In this document: piece by piece, positions 42,320 through 51,553 of the stretch
How the letters are laid out: each line of letters starts with the position of its first letter
Numbering within the stretch: position 1 is the stretch's first letter
NCBI RefSeq assembly: GCF_000764205.1
Contig: NZ_JQDZ01000048.1
Span: 1-64,000 of the forward strand
DNA from: Thalassotalea sp. ND16A
Lineage (GTDB): Bacteria > Pseudomonadota > Gammaproteobacteria > Enterobacterales > Alteromonadaceae
Reading direction: 5' to 3'
DNA: 64,000 bases
Program-made: the position numbers and the translations under genes
The notes under the pieces: model-generated
What the model was told of the DNA's origin: nothing
Seen by the model: the letters and a program-made list of their open reading frames with translations, nothing else
The model's database searches: none

Positions 42320-43252
42320 CTAATCAGTTGACTCTTCGCTGGTCAGTAATTGCTTAAATTCTTGCCAATGAATGCCCTGTTGTGAAACCGGACGGGATTT
42401 TGACTTCTGAGTATGGGTTGTCTTTTCACTGTGCTGAGCGGCGATTTGATTTTCGGCTTGCTGCTTTTCGCACTGATAATGTTGAATAATCTCTCCGGCA
42501 ATCGACACTGCAACTTCCATTGGCAGCTTGCCACCTACTTGCTCAAGGCCGACCGGACAATTCATCCGCGCCACTTGTTGCGGGTCAATTTCTCGATGCT
42601 TAAAGCGTTGCTCAAAGCGACGTTTTTTCGTGTCCGAAGCGATTAAGCCTAAGTATGAAAAATCACCTCGTTTTAATATCGCCTGCGAAATCTCAAAATC
42701 CATTTGGTGATTGTGCGTCATCACGATGTAGTAGCTGTTTTCCGGCATCGCTTTTACTTCACGCTCGGGCTCATCGCTCACCACTTTTTCGACATTGTGA
42801 TAAGTTTCAAGGCCTACCGGAAATTGCTCTTCACGACTATCAACCCAAGTTACCTGACACGGTAACTGCGCCAGAATCGGTAGCAATGCTTTGCCTACAT
42901 GACCGGCACCAAACAACATGATATTGACGCCAACCGCGGCAAAGCATTCAAACATTACCGTGGCGTTCCCGCCACAACACTGGCCTAAATTACTGCCCAG
43001 TTGAAAATGCTCTAAGTGTTGAGCATTGTTACCGGTGGCCAGCATTTTTTGCGCGTACTTAGTGGCTTTATGCTCAAGATGACCACCGCCTATGGTGTCA
43101 AAAATGTCATCACGGCTAATCACCATTTTTGTACCACTGTTTCTCGGCGTTGAACCAGAGACCCCAACCAAAGTCACCAACACATAGGCTTGACCTTGTT
43201 TGCTTAGTTGGTATGAGGCACTGTTCCAGTTCATTTTTGTAGTCATAGTCAT
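42320..43252 (-). CDS. xdhC: xanthine dehydrogenase accessory protein XdhC
   Basis: A 310-residue chaperone that binds sulfurated molybdenum cofactor and delivers it to xanthine dehydrogenase. The N-terminal XdhC domain shows YVLVTLVGVSGSTPRNSGTKM and IGGGHLEHKATKYA; the Rossmann domain shows NIMLFGAGHVGKALLPIL and the conserved SYLGLIASDTKKRRFEQRF. The C-terminal tail beyond VAVSIAGEII is polar and variable. It follows xdhB by 22 bases. Confidence 0.94.
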   Translation of the reverse strand: MTMTTKMNWNSASYQLSKQGQAYVLVTLVGVSGSTPRNSGTKMVISRDDIFDTIGGGHLEHKATKYAQKMLATGNNAQHLEHFQLGSNLGQCCGGNATVMFECFAAVGVNIMLFGAGHVGKALLPILAQLPCQVTWVDSREEQFPVGLETYHNVEKVVSDEPEREVKAMPENSYYIVMTHNHQMDFEISQAILKRGDFSYLGLIASDTKKRRFEQRFKHREIDPQQVARMNCPVGLEQVGGKLPMEVAVSIAGEIIQHYQCEKQQAENQIAAQHSEKTTHTQKSKSRPVSQQGIHWQEFKQLLTSEESTD

Positions 43253-43274
43253 AACATTGCTCCTAAGCGGTTGC

Positions 43275-45644
43275 TTACGATTGCGCTTTCATCGCTTCAA
43301 CGGCCCAAAGCACTCGCTCCGGGGTTGCTGGCGTATCTAGCATCGGACTGACTTTATGATCAGCAACGCTCGATATTGCATCTTTTAATGCCGACCAAAC
43401 CGACATACCTAACATAAACGGTGGTTCACCGACGGCTTTTGAATTGTAAATGGTGTGTTCACGGTTTGGCGCATCTGGCACTAAGGCGACACGGAAATCT
43501 TCAGGCGCATCATTGATCGCCGGGATCTTGTACGTTGCCGGGTTATTTGAAAGTAAGCGACCTTGCTCATTCCACATTAACTCTTCCGTCGTTAACCAGC
43601 CCATACCTTGCACAAATGCACCTTCGATTTGACCAATATCAATCGCTGGATTAATCGAATGTCCTACGTCTTGTAAAATATCGGTACGCAGCATTTTGTA
43701 TTCACCGGTTAAGGTATCAATTAACACTTCCGATACCGAAGCACCCGTGGCGTAGTAGAAGAATGGACGACCTTTACCGGTAGCCCGGTCAAAATGAATT
43801 TTAGGGGTTTTATAGAAACCGGTAGAAGATAATGAAACCCGTGCCATATAAGCGATTTGCGAAAACTCGGCAAAACTAAAGGTCTGCTCACCAACGATAA
43901 TATTGTTATTTGCAAATGTCACTTGTTCTGCCGTTACCTGGTACTTTTCACAAGCAAAGTCTATTAAGCGTTGTTTAATGGTTTTTGCTGCTGCTTCCGC
44001 CGCTTTACCATTTAAGTCAGTACCTGACGATGCCGCCGTTGGCGACGAGTTTGGTACCTTGTCGGTACGCGCTGCAGAAATGGCAACCGTATCCACATCA
44101 ACCTGGAATTCTTCGGCAACAATTTGCGCAACTTTGATATTCAAGCCCTGACCCATTTCACTACCACCATGGCTTAAGTGAATCGTACCATCAGTATAGA
44201 TATGAACCAGCGCACCTGCCTGATTCAAATGCTGCACGGTAAATGAGATACCAAATTTAACCGGCGTTAAGGCGATACCTTTTTTCAGTATGGCGTTGTT
44301 GGCATTAAATTCAGTCACCGCCTGACGACGGGCCTGGTAATCAGAGCTTAGTTCTAATGACTCAATGATTTCAGCTAAGTTGTTATGTTCAACTTCTTGA
44401 TGATAGTGAGTTTCGTTACGTTCATTATCACCATATAAATTAATTTTTCTGATTTCTAACGGATCTTTACCTAAATGACGGGCAATATCATCCATCACCA
44501 TTTCAATCGTCATCATCCCTTGCGGGCCACCAAAACCACGGTATGCCGTATGCGATACGGTGTTTAGTTTACAACGATTACCGGTCACGGTTGCCTGGTC
44601 TAAGAAATAGGCGTTATCAGAATGGAACATCGCTCTATCAACAATGGCATCGGATAAATCCGGTGAATAACCACAGTTACCGTTTACTTCAATGTTAATC
44701 CCTTTGATTTGACCATCTTTGTCAAAACCAACGGTGTAGTTATTTTCAAATGGGTGACGCTTACCGGTCATGATCATATCGTCCATACGACCTAACTTGA
44801 ATTTAACCGGACGATTGGTTTCATTGGCAAGTAACGCGGCAAGACATGCCCATGGGGCGGCCTGGGTTTCTTTACCACCGAAACCCCCACCCATACGGCG
44901 CATATCGACTAAAACTTTGTTCAATGGAATATCAAGTACTTCAGCAACAAGTTTTTGCACTTCACTTGGATGCTGTGATGAGGTGAAAATTTCCATGCCA
45001 CCGTCTTCGGTTGGTACCGCCGTTGACACTTGACCTTCAAGGTACATGTGCTCTTGGCCACCGACAACGATTTCACCCGATAATTGATGCTCAGCACCCG
45101 CAATCGCGGACTCTGAATCACCACGCTTCATCGTAAATGGCGGGCGCACAAAGTTTTGTTTCTGCAGTGCATCTTTTACCGTTAATACCGCTGCAAGCTC
45201 TTCATATTCGATTTTCGCTAACTTTGCCGCTTTACGAGCAAGGTCATAGCTTGTTGCCGCCACGGCAAAAATTGGTTGACCAATATACTCTACCTTGCCG
45301 ATGGCAAGTACCGGGTCACCCGGGAATACCGGACCAATATCGGTATGGCCAGGCACGTCTTCAACGGTAATTACAGCAACAACACCTTCAGCAGCTTTAA
45401 CCGCGGATAAGTCCATGGAAAGGATATTCGCGTGTGCATAAGCAGATTGACCGGCAGCAGCGTGTAATTCGCCACGTAGTGCCGGACGGTCATCCACATA
45501 AATCGCAGAACCTGCGACTTGCTTGTCAGCACTGTCATGCTTTTTAGAACGACCGACACCACCTAAACCGACATTTTTTTGTCCGTTTACCACACTTTTA
45601 TCAGTGTTTGAACTTGCTTTTCTTACATCAATTAAACTACGCAT
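43275..45644 (-). CDS. xdhB: xanthine dehydrogenase molybdenum subunit
   Basis: A 789-residue large subunit carrying the molybdopterin site. Visible parts: GSAIYVDDRPALRGELHAA at the start, the pterin-binding RMGGGFGGKETQAAPWACLA, AYRGFGGPQGMMTIE, GGSEMGQGLNIKVAQ, and the catalytic glutamate in SKAVGEPPFMLG near the C-terminus. It forms the working enzyme with XdhA, oxidising hypoxanthine to xanthine and urate. Its start overlaps the end of xdhA by 8 bases. Confidence 0.95.
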   Translation of the reverse strand: MRSLIDVRKASSNTDKSVVNGQKNVGLGGVGRSKKHDSADKQVAGSAIYVDDRPALRGELHAAAGQSAYAHANILSMDLSAVKAAEGVVAVITVEDVPGHTDIGPVFPGDPVLAIGKVEYIGQPIFAVAATSYDLARKAAKLAKIEYEELAAVLTVKDALQKQNFVRPPFTMKRGDSESAIAGAEHQLSGEIVVGGQEHMYLEGQVSTAVPTEDGGMEIFTSSQHPSEVQKLVAEVLDIPLNKVLVDMRRMGGGFGGKETQAAPWACLAALLANETNRPVKFKLGRMDDMIMTGKRHPFENNYTVGFDKDGQIKGINIEVNGNCGYSPDLSDAIVDRAMFHSDNAYFLDQATVTGNRCKLNTVSHTAYRGFGGPQGMMTIEMVMDDIARHLGKDPLEIRKINLYGDNERNETHYHQEVEHNNLAEIIESLELSSDYQARRQAVTEFNANNAILKKGIALTPVKFGISFTVQHLNQAGALVHIYTDGTIHLSHGGSEMGQGLNIKVAQIVAEEFQVDVDTVAISAARTDKVPNSSPTAASSGTDLNGKAAEAAAKTIKQRLIDFACEKYQVTAEQVTFANNNIIVGEQTFSFAEFSQIAYMARVSLSSTGFYKTPKIHFDRATGKGRPFFYYATGASVSEVLIDTLTGEYKMLRTDILQDVGHSINPAIDIGQIEGAFVQGMGWLTTEELMWNEQGRLLSNNPATYKIPAINDAPEDFRVALVPDAPNREHTIYNSKAVGEPPFMLGMSVWSALKDAISSVADHKVSPMLDTPATPERVLWAVEAMKAQS

Positions 45645-47109
45645 AATTTACCACTCGTGTTTCTATCGTTCTGCTTTGCAGCTCTAAATAGCACTTTTCA
45701 ATAAGGTTTTGCGCAACGCGCATACGGTATTTGTCTGAAGCTCGAACATCAGACATCGGTTGGAAATCGGTTGCTAAAGCAATTTTTGCTTGCGCCACTG
45801 ATTCTTTCGTTAGGGTGTTACCTTGCAACACGGCTTCTGCGGCCGGAGCTCGTTTAGGAATAGCCGCCATACCACCAAAAGCGATACGGATATTATTAAT
45901 TATTTGACCCTGGCTCTCGCTTTTTTGTTCGATGAAGATGGCGGCCAATACGGCAGAGATATCGTCATCAAGGCGTTTAGAGATCTTATAAAGCTTTAAG
46001 GTTTGGCCAGCGGTTGGTTTAGGGATTTGGATTGACTTGATAAATTCAGCAGGTTTAAGTACGGTCTTTTTGTAGTCGACAAAATAATCTTCAACTAAAA
46101 TTGTGCGTTCAACGCCAGCAACATGCAACGTCATTGTCGCACCAAGAGCAATAAGTGCTGGTGGCATATCACCAATAGGGGATGCGTTACCTACGTTACC
46201 ACCTAAAGTACCGGTGTTACGTACTTGCTTTGAGCCGATACGTTCAATCATCTCGCCCAAATCTGGGTAATAATGATGCAAGGTGTCAATGAACTTACTG
46301 TATGGCAGTGCTGAACCAATCACTATTTCAGTATCGGTTTCTTCGATAGTCGTTAATTCTTCAACGTTACCAAGGTAAACAAGTTTATTTATCGTTGCTA
46401 AGTTTTGCGTAACTGATAATGCTAAATCTGTACCACCCGCCACTAACGTGGATTCAGGCTCACTGGTTAATTCATATGCTAATTCGTCGATATTTTTTGG
46501 GGCAACATAATCATGACCATTACCCGCTAAGCTTGGCGCAGGTAATTTTTGAAATTCTGTCAGCGTTGCCACCGTTTCCTGGTAATGCTTAGCAAAACTA
46601 TCTTCTTCACTATCTACACTTGAGGTAATTGCCGCTTCGATGATTGAACGGTAGCCAGTACAACGACATAGGTTACCTGCTAGTGCTTCGAGCACTTCTG
46701 CACGATTGGGCGTTTTCTTTTGTTTATGTAAAGCAAATGATGACATCACAAATCCCGGAGTACAGAAACCACATTGTGAACCGTGGTTGTCAACAATGGT
46801 TTGTTGGGCATGATGTAACTTAACCCCATCTTTCAAATCTTCGACAGTGATCAATTGTTTACCATGTAAGCTACCAACGAAGGTAATACAAGAGTTGATT
46901 GATTTATAATGCAGCTGACCGGCATGGTCAGTATCGAGCTCTGCGAGTACTACGGTACAAGCACCACAATCCCCTGAAGCACAACCTTCTTTAGTGCCAG
47001 TATTGAATTGTATTTCGCGTAGGTATTGTAGGACCGTCAAGTTCGGGTCGATGTTTTCTATGGAAACAACGTCGTTGTTTAATAAAAAACGAACTGTACT
47101 ATTTGTCAT
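45637..47109 (-). CDS. xdhA: xanthine dehydrogenase FeS/FAD subunit
   Basis: A 490-residue small subunit. The plant-type [2Fe-2S] cluster ligands lie in KEGCASGDCGACTVVL; the second cluster ligands are in GSQCGFCTPGFVMS and LCRCTGYRSI. The FAD domain starts near residue 205 with STLVAGGTDLALSV and includes TLGGNVGNASPIGDMPPALI. First gene of the purine-degradation run. A perfect TTGACAC-AA-GTGTCAA palindrome lies 77-92 bases upstream of its ATG. Confidence 0.95.
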   Translation of the reverse strand: MTNSTVRFLLNNDVVSIENIDPNLTVLQYLREIQFNTGTKEGCASGDCGACTVVLAELDTDHAGQLHYKSINSCITFVGSLHGKQLITVEDLKDGVKLHHAQQTIVDNHGSQCGFCTPGFVMSSFALHKQKKTPNRAEVLEALAGNLCRCTGYRSIIEAAITSSVDSEEDSFAKHYQETVATLTEFQKLPAPSLAGNGHDYVAPKNIDELAYELTSEPESTLVAGGTDLALSVTQNLATINKLVYLGNVEELTTIEETDTEIVIGSALPYSKFIDTLHHYYPDLGEMIERIGSKQVRNTGTLGGNVGNASPIGDMPPALIALGATMTLHVAGVERTILVEDYFVDYKKTVLKPAEFIKSIQIPKPTAGQTLKLYKISKRLDDDISAVLAAIFIEQKSESQGQIINNIRIAFGGMAAIPKRAPAAEAVLQGNTLTKESVAQAKIALATDFQPMSDVRASDKYRMRVAQNLIEKCYLELQSRTIETRVVNYA

Positions 47110-47185
47110 AATTTCTTCCGTTTCTGATCTGATCGAATTGGGGAATGATCAATTTGCTATGACTTAAATATATCAGAATCAAAAC

Positions 47186-47219
47186 TTGACACAAGTGTCA
47201 ATTTTATAAAATGTGTCAA
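47186..47219. promoter_or_regulatory. perfect RutR-like operator plus half-site upstream of xdhA
   Basis: TTGACACAAGTGTCAA (47186-47201) is a perfect inverted repeat of 7-bp arms around AA, followed by a further GTGTCAA half-site at 47213-47219. E. coli RutR binds TTGACCA-NN-TGGTCAA, so spacing and form agree with the RutR-like regulator encoded at the other end of the run. Confidence 0.7.
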
Positions 47220-47704
47220 TTTTGTTAATAAAATAGGAAATATATGATTATTGTAGTTATTGGTTTACCTCTAAAAACATTGCAATCACACCCAAAAACC
47301 TAATAAAAACACTTTAAAATCAAAACGTTGAAACTTAGCCGTAGTATCCGAAGAATATTTCTCCGATTTATTTTCAAGAAATATTTTGCGCGATAATTTA
47401 TTTGCTAATAAATCTGAATTGTAATGAAATTGACTGGTTCGGCTGGCATATTCATCGCTCAAGGATGAAAAAGGCATAGCCTAAATAAGAAAAAAAGGAA
47501 GATGATAAAGCCGAGTCGGCAAATGAAATATTTCGCCAGCAGCGATTGAAATAGAAATTTGTCCCAGCACTGAATTGCAACAATATTTATGCAGCCGGGT
47601 AAAAGTATCGATGCTGGGATGGTGAACAGATAACAGCGGGAATGGCTATTATACCAACCTCAGCTTCGAGGCTGGTATGAAATGATTAATCACCTTGGCT
47701 GGGC
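47220..47704. other. about 485-bp gap upstream of the xdh run, no gene seen
   Basis: AT-rich non-coding stretch between the xdhA operator and lrgB. The single small frame in it has no ribosome site or protein character. It ends with the hairpin at 47651. Confidence 0.5.
47651..47678 (-). terminator. hairpin after lrgB
   Basis: ATACCAACCTC, loop AGCTTC, GAGGCTGGTAT: an 11-bp stem with one G-T type mismatch, 26 bases past the lrgB stop. It is probably the end of the lrgAB transcript; there is no clear T run. Confidence 0.55.
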
Positions 47705-48436
47705 TTATATTATTGCCAAAGCACTGAGCAGCCAAGGCAACATAAATGCCGTAGTAAATGACGCTAAAGCCATACCTAAGCCGGAAAAAGCGCCCATGGT
47801 ATTACTTTCCTGAAACGCTACGGCCGTCCCTAAGCCATGTGACGTTAAGCCCATGGCAAGGCCTCTGAATCGATCATCTTTAACGCCAATTAATGAGAAT
47901 ATTTTTATGCCCATAATGCCACCAACAACGCCGGTGGTTGCGGCCAACCCTGCAGATAAGGATACGATGCCACCTATTTGCTCAGATATGCCCATGGCCA
48001 CCGGGGTAGTCACGGATTTAGGCGCTATTGATATTTGCGTTTGCACACTGGCACCAAATAAATCGGCGATACCGATAGCGCTTAACGCACCAATGAAGAC
48101 GGAAGCAATTAAGGTAATAATAATGGGAATGAATAATTGCTTAATTCGATGCAATTGGTGATACAAAGGCACCGCTAAGGCAACGGTAGCAGGGCCAAGC
48201 AGAAAATGAATAAATTTCCCGCCGGCAAAATAATCCTGGTAACTGATACCAGTAATCAATAGCACGCTAATCACCACGACCATGGAAGTAATAAAAGGAC
48301 TCAACACCGGCTGGTAATTTGATTTTTTATACAGATACATGGCAAGTACATAAGCCAGTAGGGTTAAACTTATGCCCGTTAACGGCGAGCCCTGGAGCAT
48401 TAGCCAAATCGCTGAAATTTTTTCATCAAAGGTCAT
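47705..48436 (-). CDS. lrgB: LrgB/CidB-family membrane protein
   Basis: A 243-residue inner-membrane protein with seven to eight hydrophobic helices. Family motifs are HFLLGPATVALAVPLYHQ, the SVTTPVAMGISEQIGG region, and SHGLGTAVAFQESNTMGAFSGL. It overlaps lrgA by 11 bases. The pair was first described as holin-like, but relatives act as metabolite transporters (plant plastid glycolate/glycerate transporter PLGG1 is an LrgA-LrgB fusion; Bacillus PftAB carries pyruvate). Next to a glyoxylate-producing pathway, a role in small organic acid exchange is attractive. Confidence 0.9.
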   Translation of the reverse strand: MTFDEKISAIWLMLQGSPLTGISLTLLAYVLAMYLYKKSNYQPVLSPFITSMVVVISVLLITGISYQDYFAGGKFIHFLLGPATVALAVPLYHQLHRIKQLFIPIIITLIASVFIGALSAIGIADLFGASVQTQISIAPKSVTTPVAMGISEQIGGIVSLSAGLAATTGVVGGIMGIKIFSLIGVKDDRFRGLAMGLTSHGLGTAVAFQESNTMGAFSGLGMALASFTTAFMLPWLLSALAII

Positions 48437-48794
48437 GCTTAGTCTCTTTTATCAAAAATTTGCTAGCAAAAGACATGATTAAAGCTGTACTGATCAGCAT
48501 GATGATAGTGCTGCCGATTAGGGTAATGGTAATGGGTAACCACTCATCCATTAACAGCTGATAATGTGCCATTAAACCGACACTGACGGGGACGAACATT
48601 ATCGACAAATGTCCCAACAGTGTGGTCGATGCGGTATTTAACGATTTGCCGACGCTGCCTTTTATGATCAGAGCACCAAGCAGCAGAACAATGCCGACGA
48701 CCGGGCCAGAGACAGGTAATTCGAAAAAGATGACCAGCGCCTCACCTAATAACTGAAAAATTAATAACAACACGAAGCCTAAGATAAAGTCCAT
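48426..48794 (-). CDS. lrgA: LrgA/CidA-family membrane protein
   Basis: A 122-residue protein with four membrane helices. Motifs: LLIFQLLGEALVIFFELPVSGPVVGIVLLL at the start, then HLSIMFVPVSVGLMAHYQLL, both diagnostic for LrgA/CidA. It forms a functional pair with LrgB. The gene starts the two-gene operon, with no strong promoter recognised in the 245-bp gap to the divergent acyl-CoA dehydrogenase. Confidence 0.9.
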   Translation of the reverse strand: MDFILGFVLLLIFQLLGEALVIFFELPVSGPVVGIVLLLGALIIKGSVGKSLNTASTTLLGHLSIMFVPVSVGLMAHYQLLMDEWLPITITLIGSTIIMLISTALIMSFASKFLIKETKHDL

Positions 48795-49039
48795 GGCGAG
48801 CCCTTAACAATGCTGGATTTACGGATATGGAGATTGGATAATCAATAGATGATAGCAGCAGTAAATTGCAATTTCATTTGATTTATCTCACTGGAGCAAT
48901 TAAGGTAGAAAAACACAAGTGGTCCGACGTCTGATGAGTTAAGCGGTATAATTATCGTACATGTCTATCCAGCACGCTAATTTAGTTACCTTTAATGCGG
49001 CCAATAATCATTTTAATTTTCAGAGATTTTGAGTAAAAC

Positions 49040-50836
49040 ATGCCAGAGTATAAAGCCCCAGTACGTGACACTAAGTTTGTCATGCAAGAACTTCTAAATT
49101 GTGAACAGCATTATCAAACCTTAGGTTATGAAGACGCCAGCATTGACATGGTAGATGCCATCATCGCTGAAGCCGCCAAATTTAACGAGCAAGTACTGGC
49201 GCCAATAAACCAGATAGGTGACCAACAGGGCTGCAGCTGGTATGAGGGTGAAGTTTCGACTCCCGATGGTTTTAAAGAAGCTTATCAGCAATACGTTGCG
49301 GGCGGCTGGCCGACGCTGTCACAACCGGTCGAATTTGGCGGTCAAGGTCTGCCATCGTCATTAAACACCGCAATAGGCGAATTTAGCTCTGCCGCCAATC
49401 ACAGTTTTGCCATGTACCCAGGGTTGAGCCATGGCTGTATGGCAACCCTGGAAGGCCATGGCAGTGAGCAACAAAAACAGATGTTCTTACCAAAATTGGT
49501 GGAAGGTAGCTGGACTGGCACCATGTGTTTAACCGAAGCACACTGTGGTACCGATCTGGGCATGTTACGCAGCAAAGCCGAATTGAATGACGATGGTACT
49601 TATCGCATCAACGGCAGCAAAATATTTATCTCTGCCGGTGAGCATGACCTGTCAGACAATATTATTCATGTGGTGATTGCCCGTATCCCCGGCTCTCCTG
49701 CTGGCACCCGTGGGATTTCATTATTTATCGTACCCAAGTTTAACGTCAATGATGACGGCAGCATAAGTGACAAAAATGGTGTCAGTTGTGGTTCAATCGA
49801 ACATAAAATGGGCATTAACGGTAGCTCTACCTGTGTGATTAATTTTGACAACGCCACCGGCCATTTAATTGGCGAGGTGAACCGCGGCTTGCATTGCATG
49901 TTTACTTTTATGAATGCTGCTCGTCTCGGCGTAGCCAACGAAGGCGTGGCCGCCGCCGAAGCCGCATTTCAAGGCTCATTAGCTTATGCCAAAGACCGTT
50001 TGCAAATGCGCTCGATGTCTGGCCCGAAAAACCCTGAAGGTCCTGCCGACCCAATTATTGTCCATCCAGATGTGCGCCGCATGTTGTTGACGCAAAAATC
50101 CATTAGTGAGGGCGGCAGAGCCCTGATTGGTTACTTATCACAGCAGGTAGACATAGTTCAAGCAAGTACAGATGATGTGGCAATCGCCAAAGCGGAAGCA
50201 AACCTGGCATTACTGACACCAATCGCCAAAGCCTTTTTAACCGAAACGGGCCTGGAATGTACCAGCCATGGGGTACAGATTTTAGGTGGCCACGGTTTCA
50301 TCAAAGAATGGGGCATGGAACAATTGATGCGGGATACCAAAATCAGTTGCTTGTACGAAGGCACCACCGGCATCCAGGCCCTGGATTTGCTTGGTCGGAA
50401 AATACTTGGTAGTAAAGGCGAGTTACTAAAAGGTTTCGCCGCAGAAATTGCCAGTTTTTGCTATGCCAATGGCCAAGACCCAGCTTTAAGCAATTACTGC
50501 CTGACGCTTGGCGGTTATGTCGAAGAGTTAGGAAAGTACACCGAAATTATTGCCGCAAAAGCGATGAAAAACCCGGATGAAGTCGGCGCTGCCTCGGTTG
50601 ATTACCTAATGTATGCCGGCTACGTAACTCTCGCCTATTTTTGGGCTCGTATGGCAAAAGTTGCCAATGAGAAGTTGGCCCAGGACTCGGCAGACGGCGC
50701 GTTTTATCAAGCCAAAATGAAAACTGCCAAGTTCTATTTTGATCGAATTTTACCCAGAGCCAAAGGTCATGCTGCTTGTATGGAAAACGGCGCCGGGAGT
50801 ATGATGGCGCACGCCGTTGAAGATTTCGCTTTCTAA
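49040..50836 (+). CDS. long acyl-CoA dehydrogenase (about 600-residue type)
   Basis: A 598-residue FAD enzyme of the acyl-CoA dehydrogenase family with the extra C-terminal domain seen in the DmdC-like group. Visible parts: TGTMCLTEAHCGTDLGMLRS for FAD/substrate binding, the middle beta domain with GTYRINGSKIFISAGEHD, and near the end GHGFIKEWGMEQLMRDTKI with YEGTTGIQALDLLGRK, which contains the catalytic Glu. The substrate (fatty acyl-CoA or 3-methylmercaptopropionyl-CoA) cannot be told. It stands alone; a hairpin follows the stop. Confidence 0.9.
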   Translation: MPEYKAPVRDTKFVMQELLNCEQHYQTLGYEDASIDMVDAIIAEAAKFNEQVLAPINQIGDQQGCSWYEGEVSTPDGFKEAYQQYVAGGWPTLSQPVEFGGQGLPSSLNTAIGEFSSAANHSFAMYPGLSHGCMATLEGHGSEQQKQMFLPKLVEGSWTGTMCLTEAHCGTDLGMLRSKAELNDDGTYRINGSKIFISAGEHDLSDNIIHVVIARIPGSPAGTRGISLFIVPKFNVNDDGSISDKNGVSCGSIEHKMGINGSSTCVINFDNATGHLIGEVNRGLHCMFTFMNAARLGVANEGVAAAEAAFQGSLAYAKDRLQMRSMSGPKNPEGPADPIIVHPDVRRMLLTQKSISEGGRALIGYLSQQVDIVQASTDDVAIAKAEANLALLTPIAKAFLTETGLECTSHGVQILGGHGFIKEWGMEQLMRDTKISCLYEGTTGIQALDLLGRKILGSKGELLKGFAAEIASFCYANGQDPALSNYCLTLGGYVEELGKYTEIIAAKAMKNPDEVGAASVDYLMYAGYVTLAYFWARMAKVANEKLAQDSADGAFYQAKMKTAKFYFDRILPRAKGHAACMENGAGSMMAHAVEDFAF

Positions 50837-50857
50837 AACCAAAGAAAATTCTAGGCA

Positions 50858-50889
50858 GCGCTCTTTCTAACGACGATGAGAAAGAGCGC
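50858..50889. terminator. hairpin after the acyl-CoA dehydrogenase gene
   Basis: GCGCTCTTTCT, loop AACGACGATG, AGAAAGAGCGC: an 11-bp perfect stem 21 bases after the stop, without a T run. Confidence 0.55.
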
Positions 50890-50999
50890 ACCGCATACAT
50901 TGCCGCCAACAGCATTCGAAAAACTGCAGTTACCAGCCTGTTATCGTTTATTTTGCTACACTTTCTTTAACATCAAGTTGCCTACGAGGGAGGATAGTG

Positions 51000-51443
51000 A
51001 TGAATAATATTTCACATCGGATCGGCATCAAGGCAGATATCAGCCGGGTATTTCACGCGCTAACAACCAATCAAGGGTTATCGCAATGGTGGACCAGACA
51101 CACCATTGGCGATGCCAGCCAGGGCAGCATATTAACCTTTAATTTTCCTGACCATGGCCCAAGCTTTAAAGTGGTCGAACTCATCGCCAATAAGCGGGTG
51201 CACTGGCAGCACCACGGTGACATGCCTGAACAATGGCAAGGCACGTCAGTGATTTTTGAATTAACACAGGATGAGCAGCAGACCTGGTTGCATTTTTACC
51301 ACAAAAACTGGCAACAGCGGTGCAGCTTTATGAGTCATTGCAGTATGAAATGGGCGATATTTATGCTCAGCTTGAAACAGTTCATCGAAACCGGTTGTGG
51401 CCGTCCTTTCCCGGATGACATTCAAATCGATCATAATGACTAA
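51000..51443 (+). CDS. SRPBCC/AHSA1-domain protein
   Basis: A 147-residue protein with the AHSA1/START-like fold: SHRIGIKADISRVFHALTTNQGLSQWWT at the start, GSILTFNFPDHGPSFKVVEL, and the C-terminal helix with SMKWAIFMLSLKQFIETG. The start at 51000 follows GAGGGAGG. Such proteins bind hydrophobic ligands or act as lipid/aromatic-binding accessory factors. No specific role is visible; single gene. Confidence 0.82.
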   Translation: MNNISHRIGIKADISRVFHALTTNQGLSQWWTRHTIGDASQGSILTFNFPDHGPSFKVVELIANKRVHWQHHGDMPEQWQGTSVIFELTQDEQQTWLHFYHKNWQQRCSFMSHCSMKWAIFMLSLKQFIETGCGRPFPDDIQIDHND

Positions 51444-51553
51444 GCCCTTGTTCAAGGGCACAATTTTATTATCGGCAAGCAGTAACCTAGCTATGACACA
51501 CGCATAAAAGCTGTTAGCATGTTTAGATATTGATTGTCAATTGAGTGGATGAT

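Noticed and set aside
47286-47477. 63-codon frame in the gap upstream of xdhA
   Set aside because: No ribosome site, AT-rich filler composition and no recognisable protein pattern.
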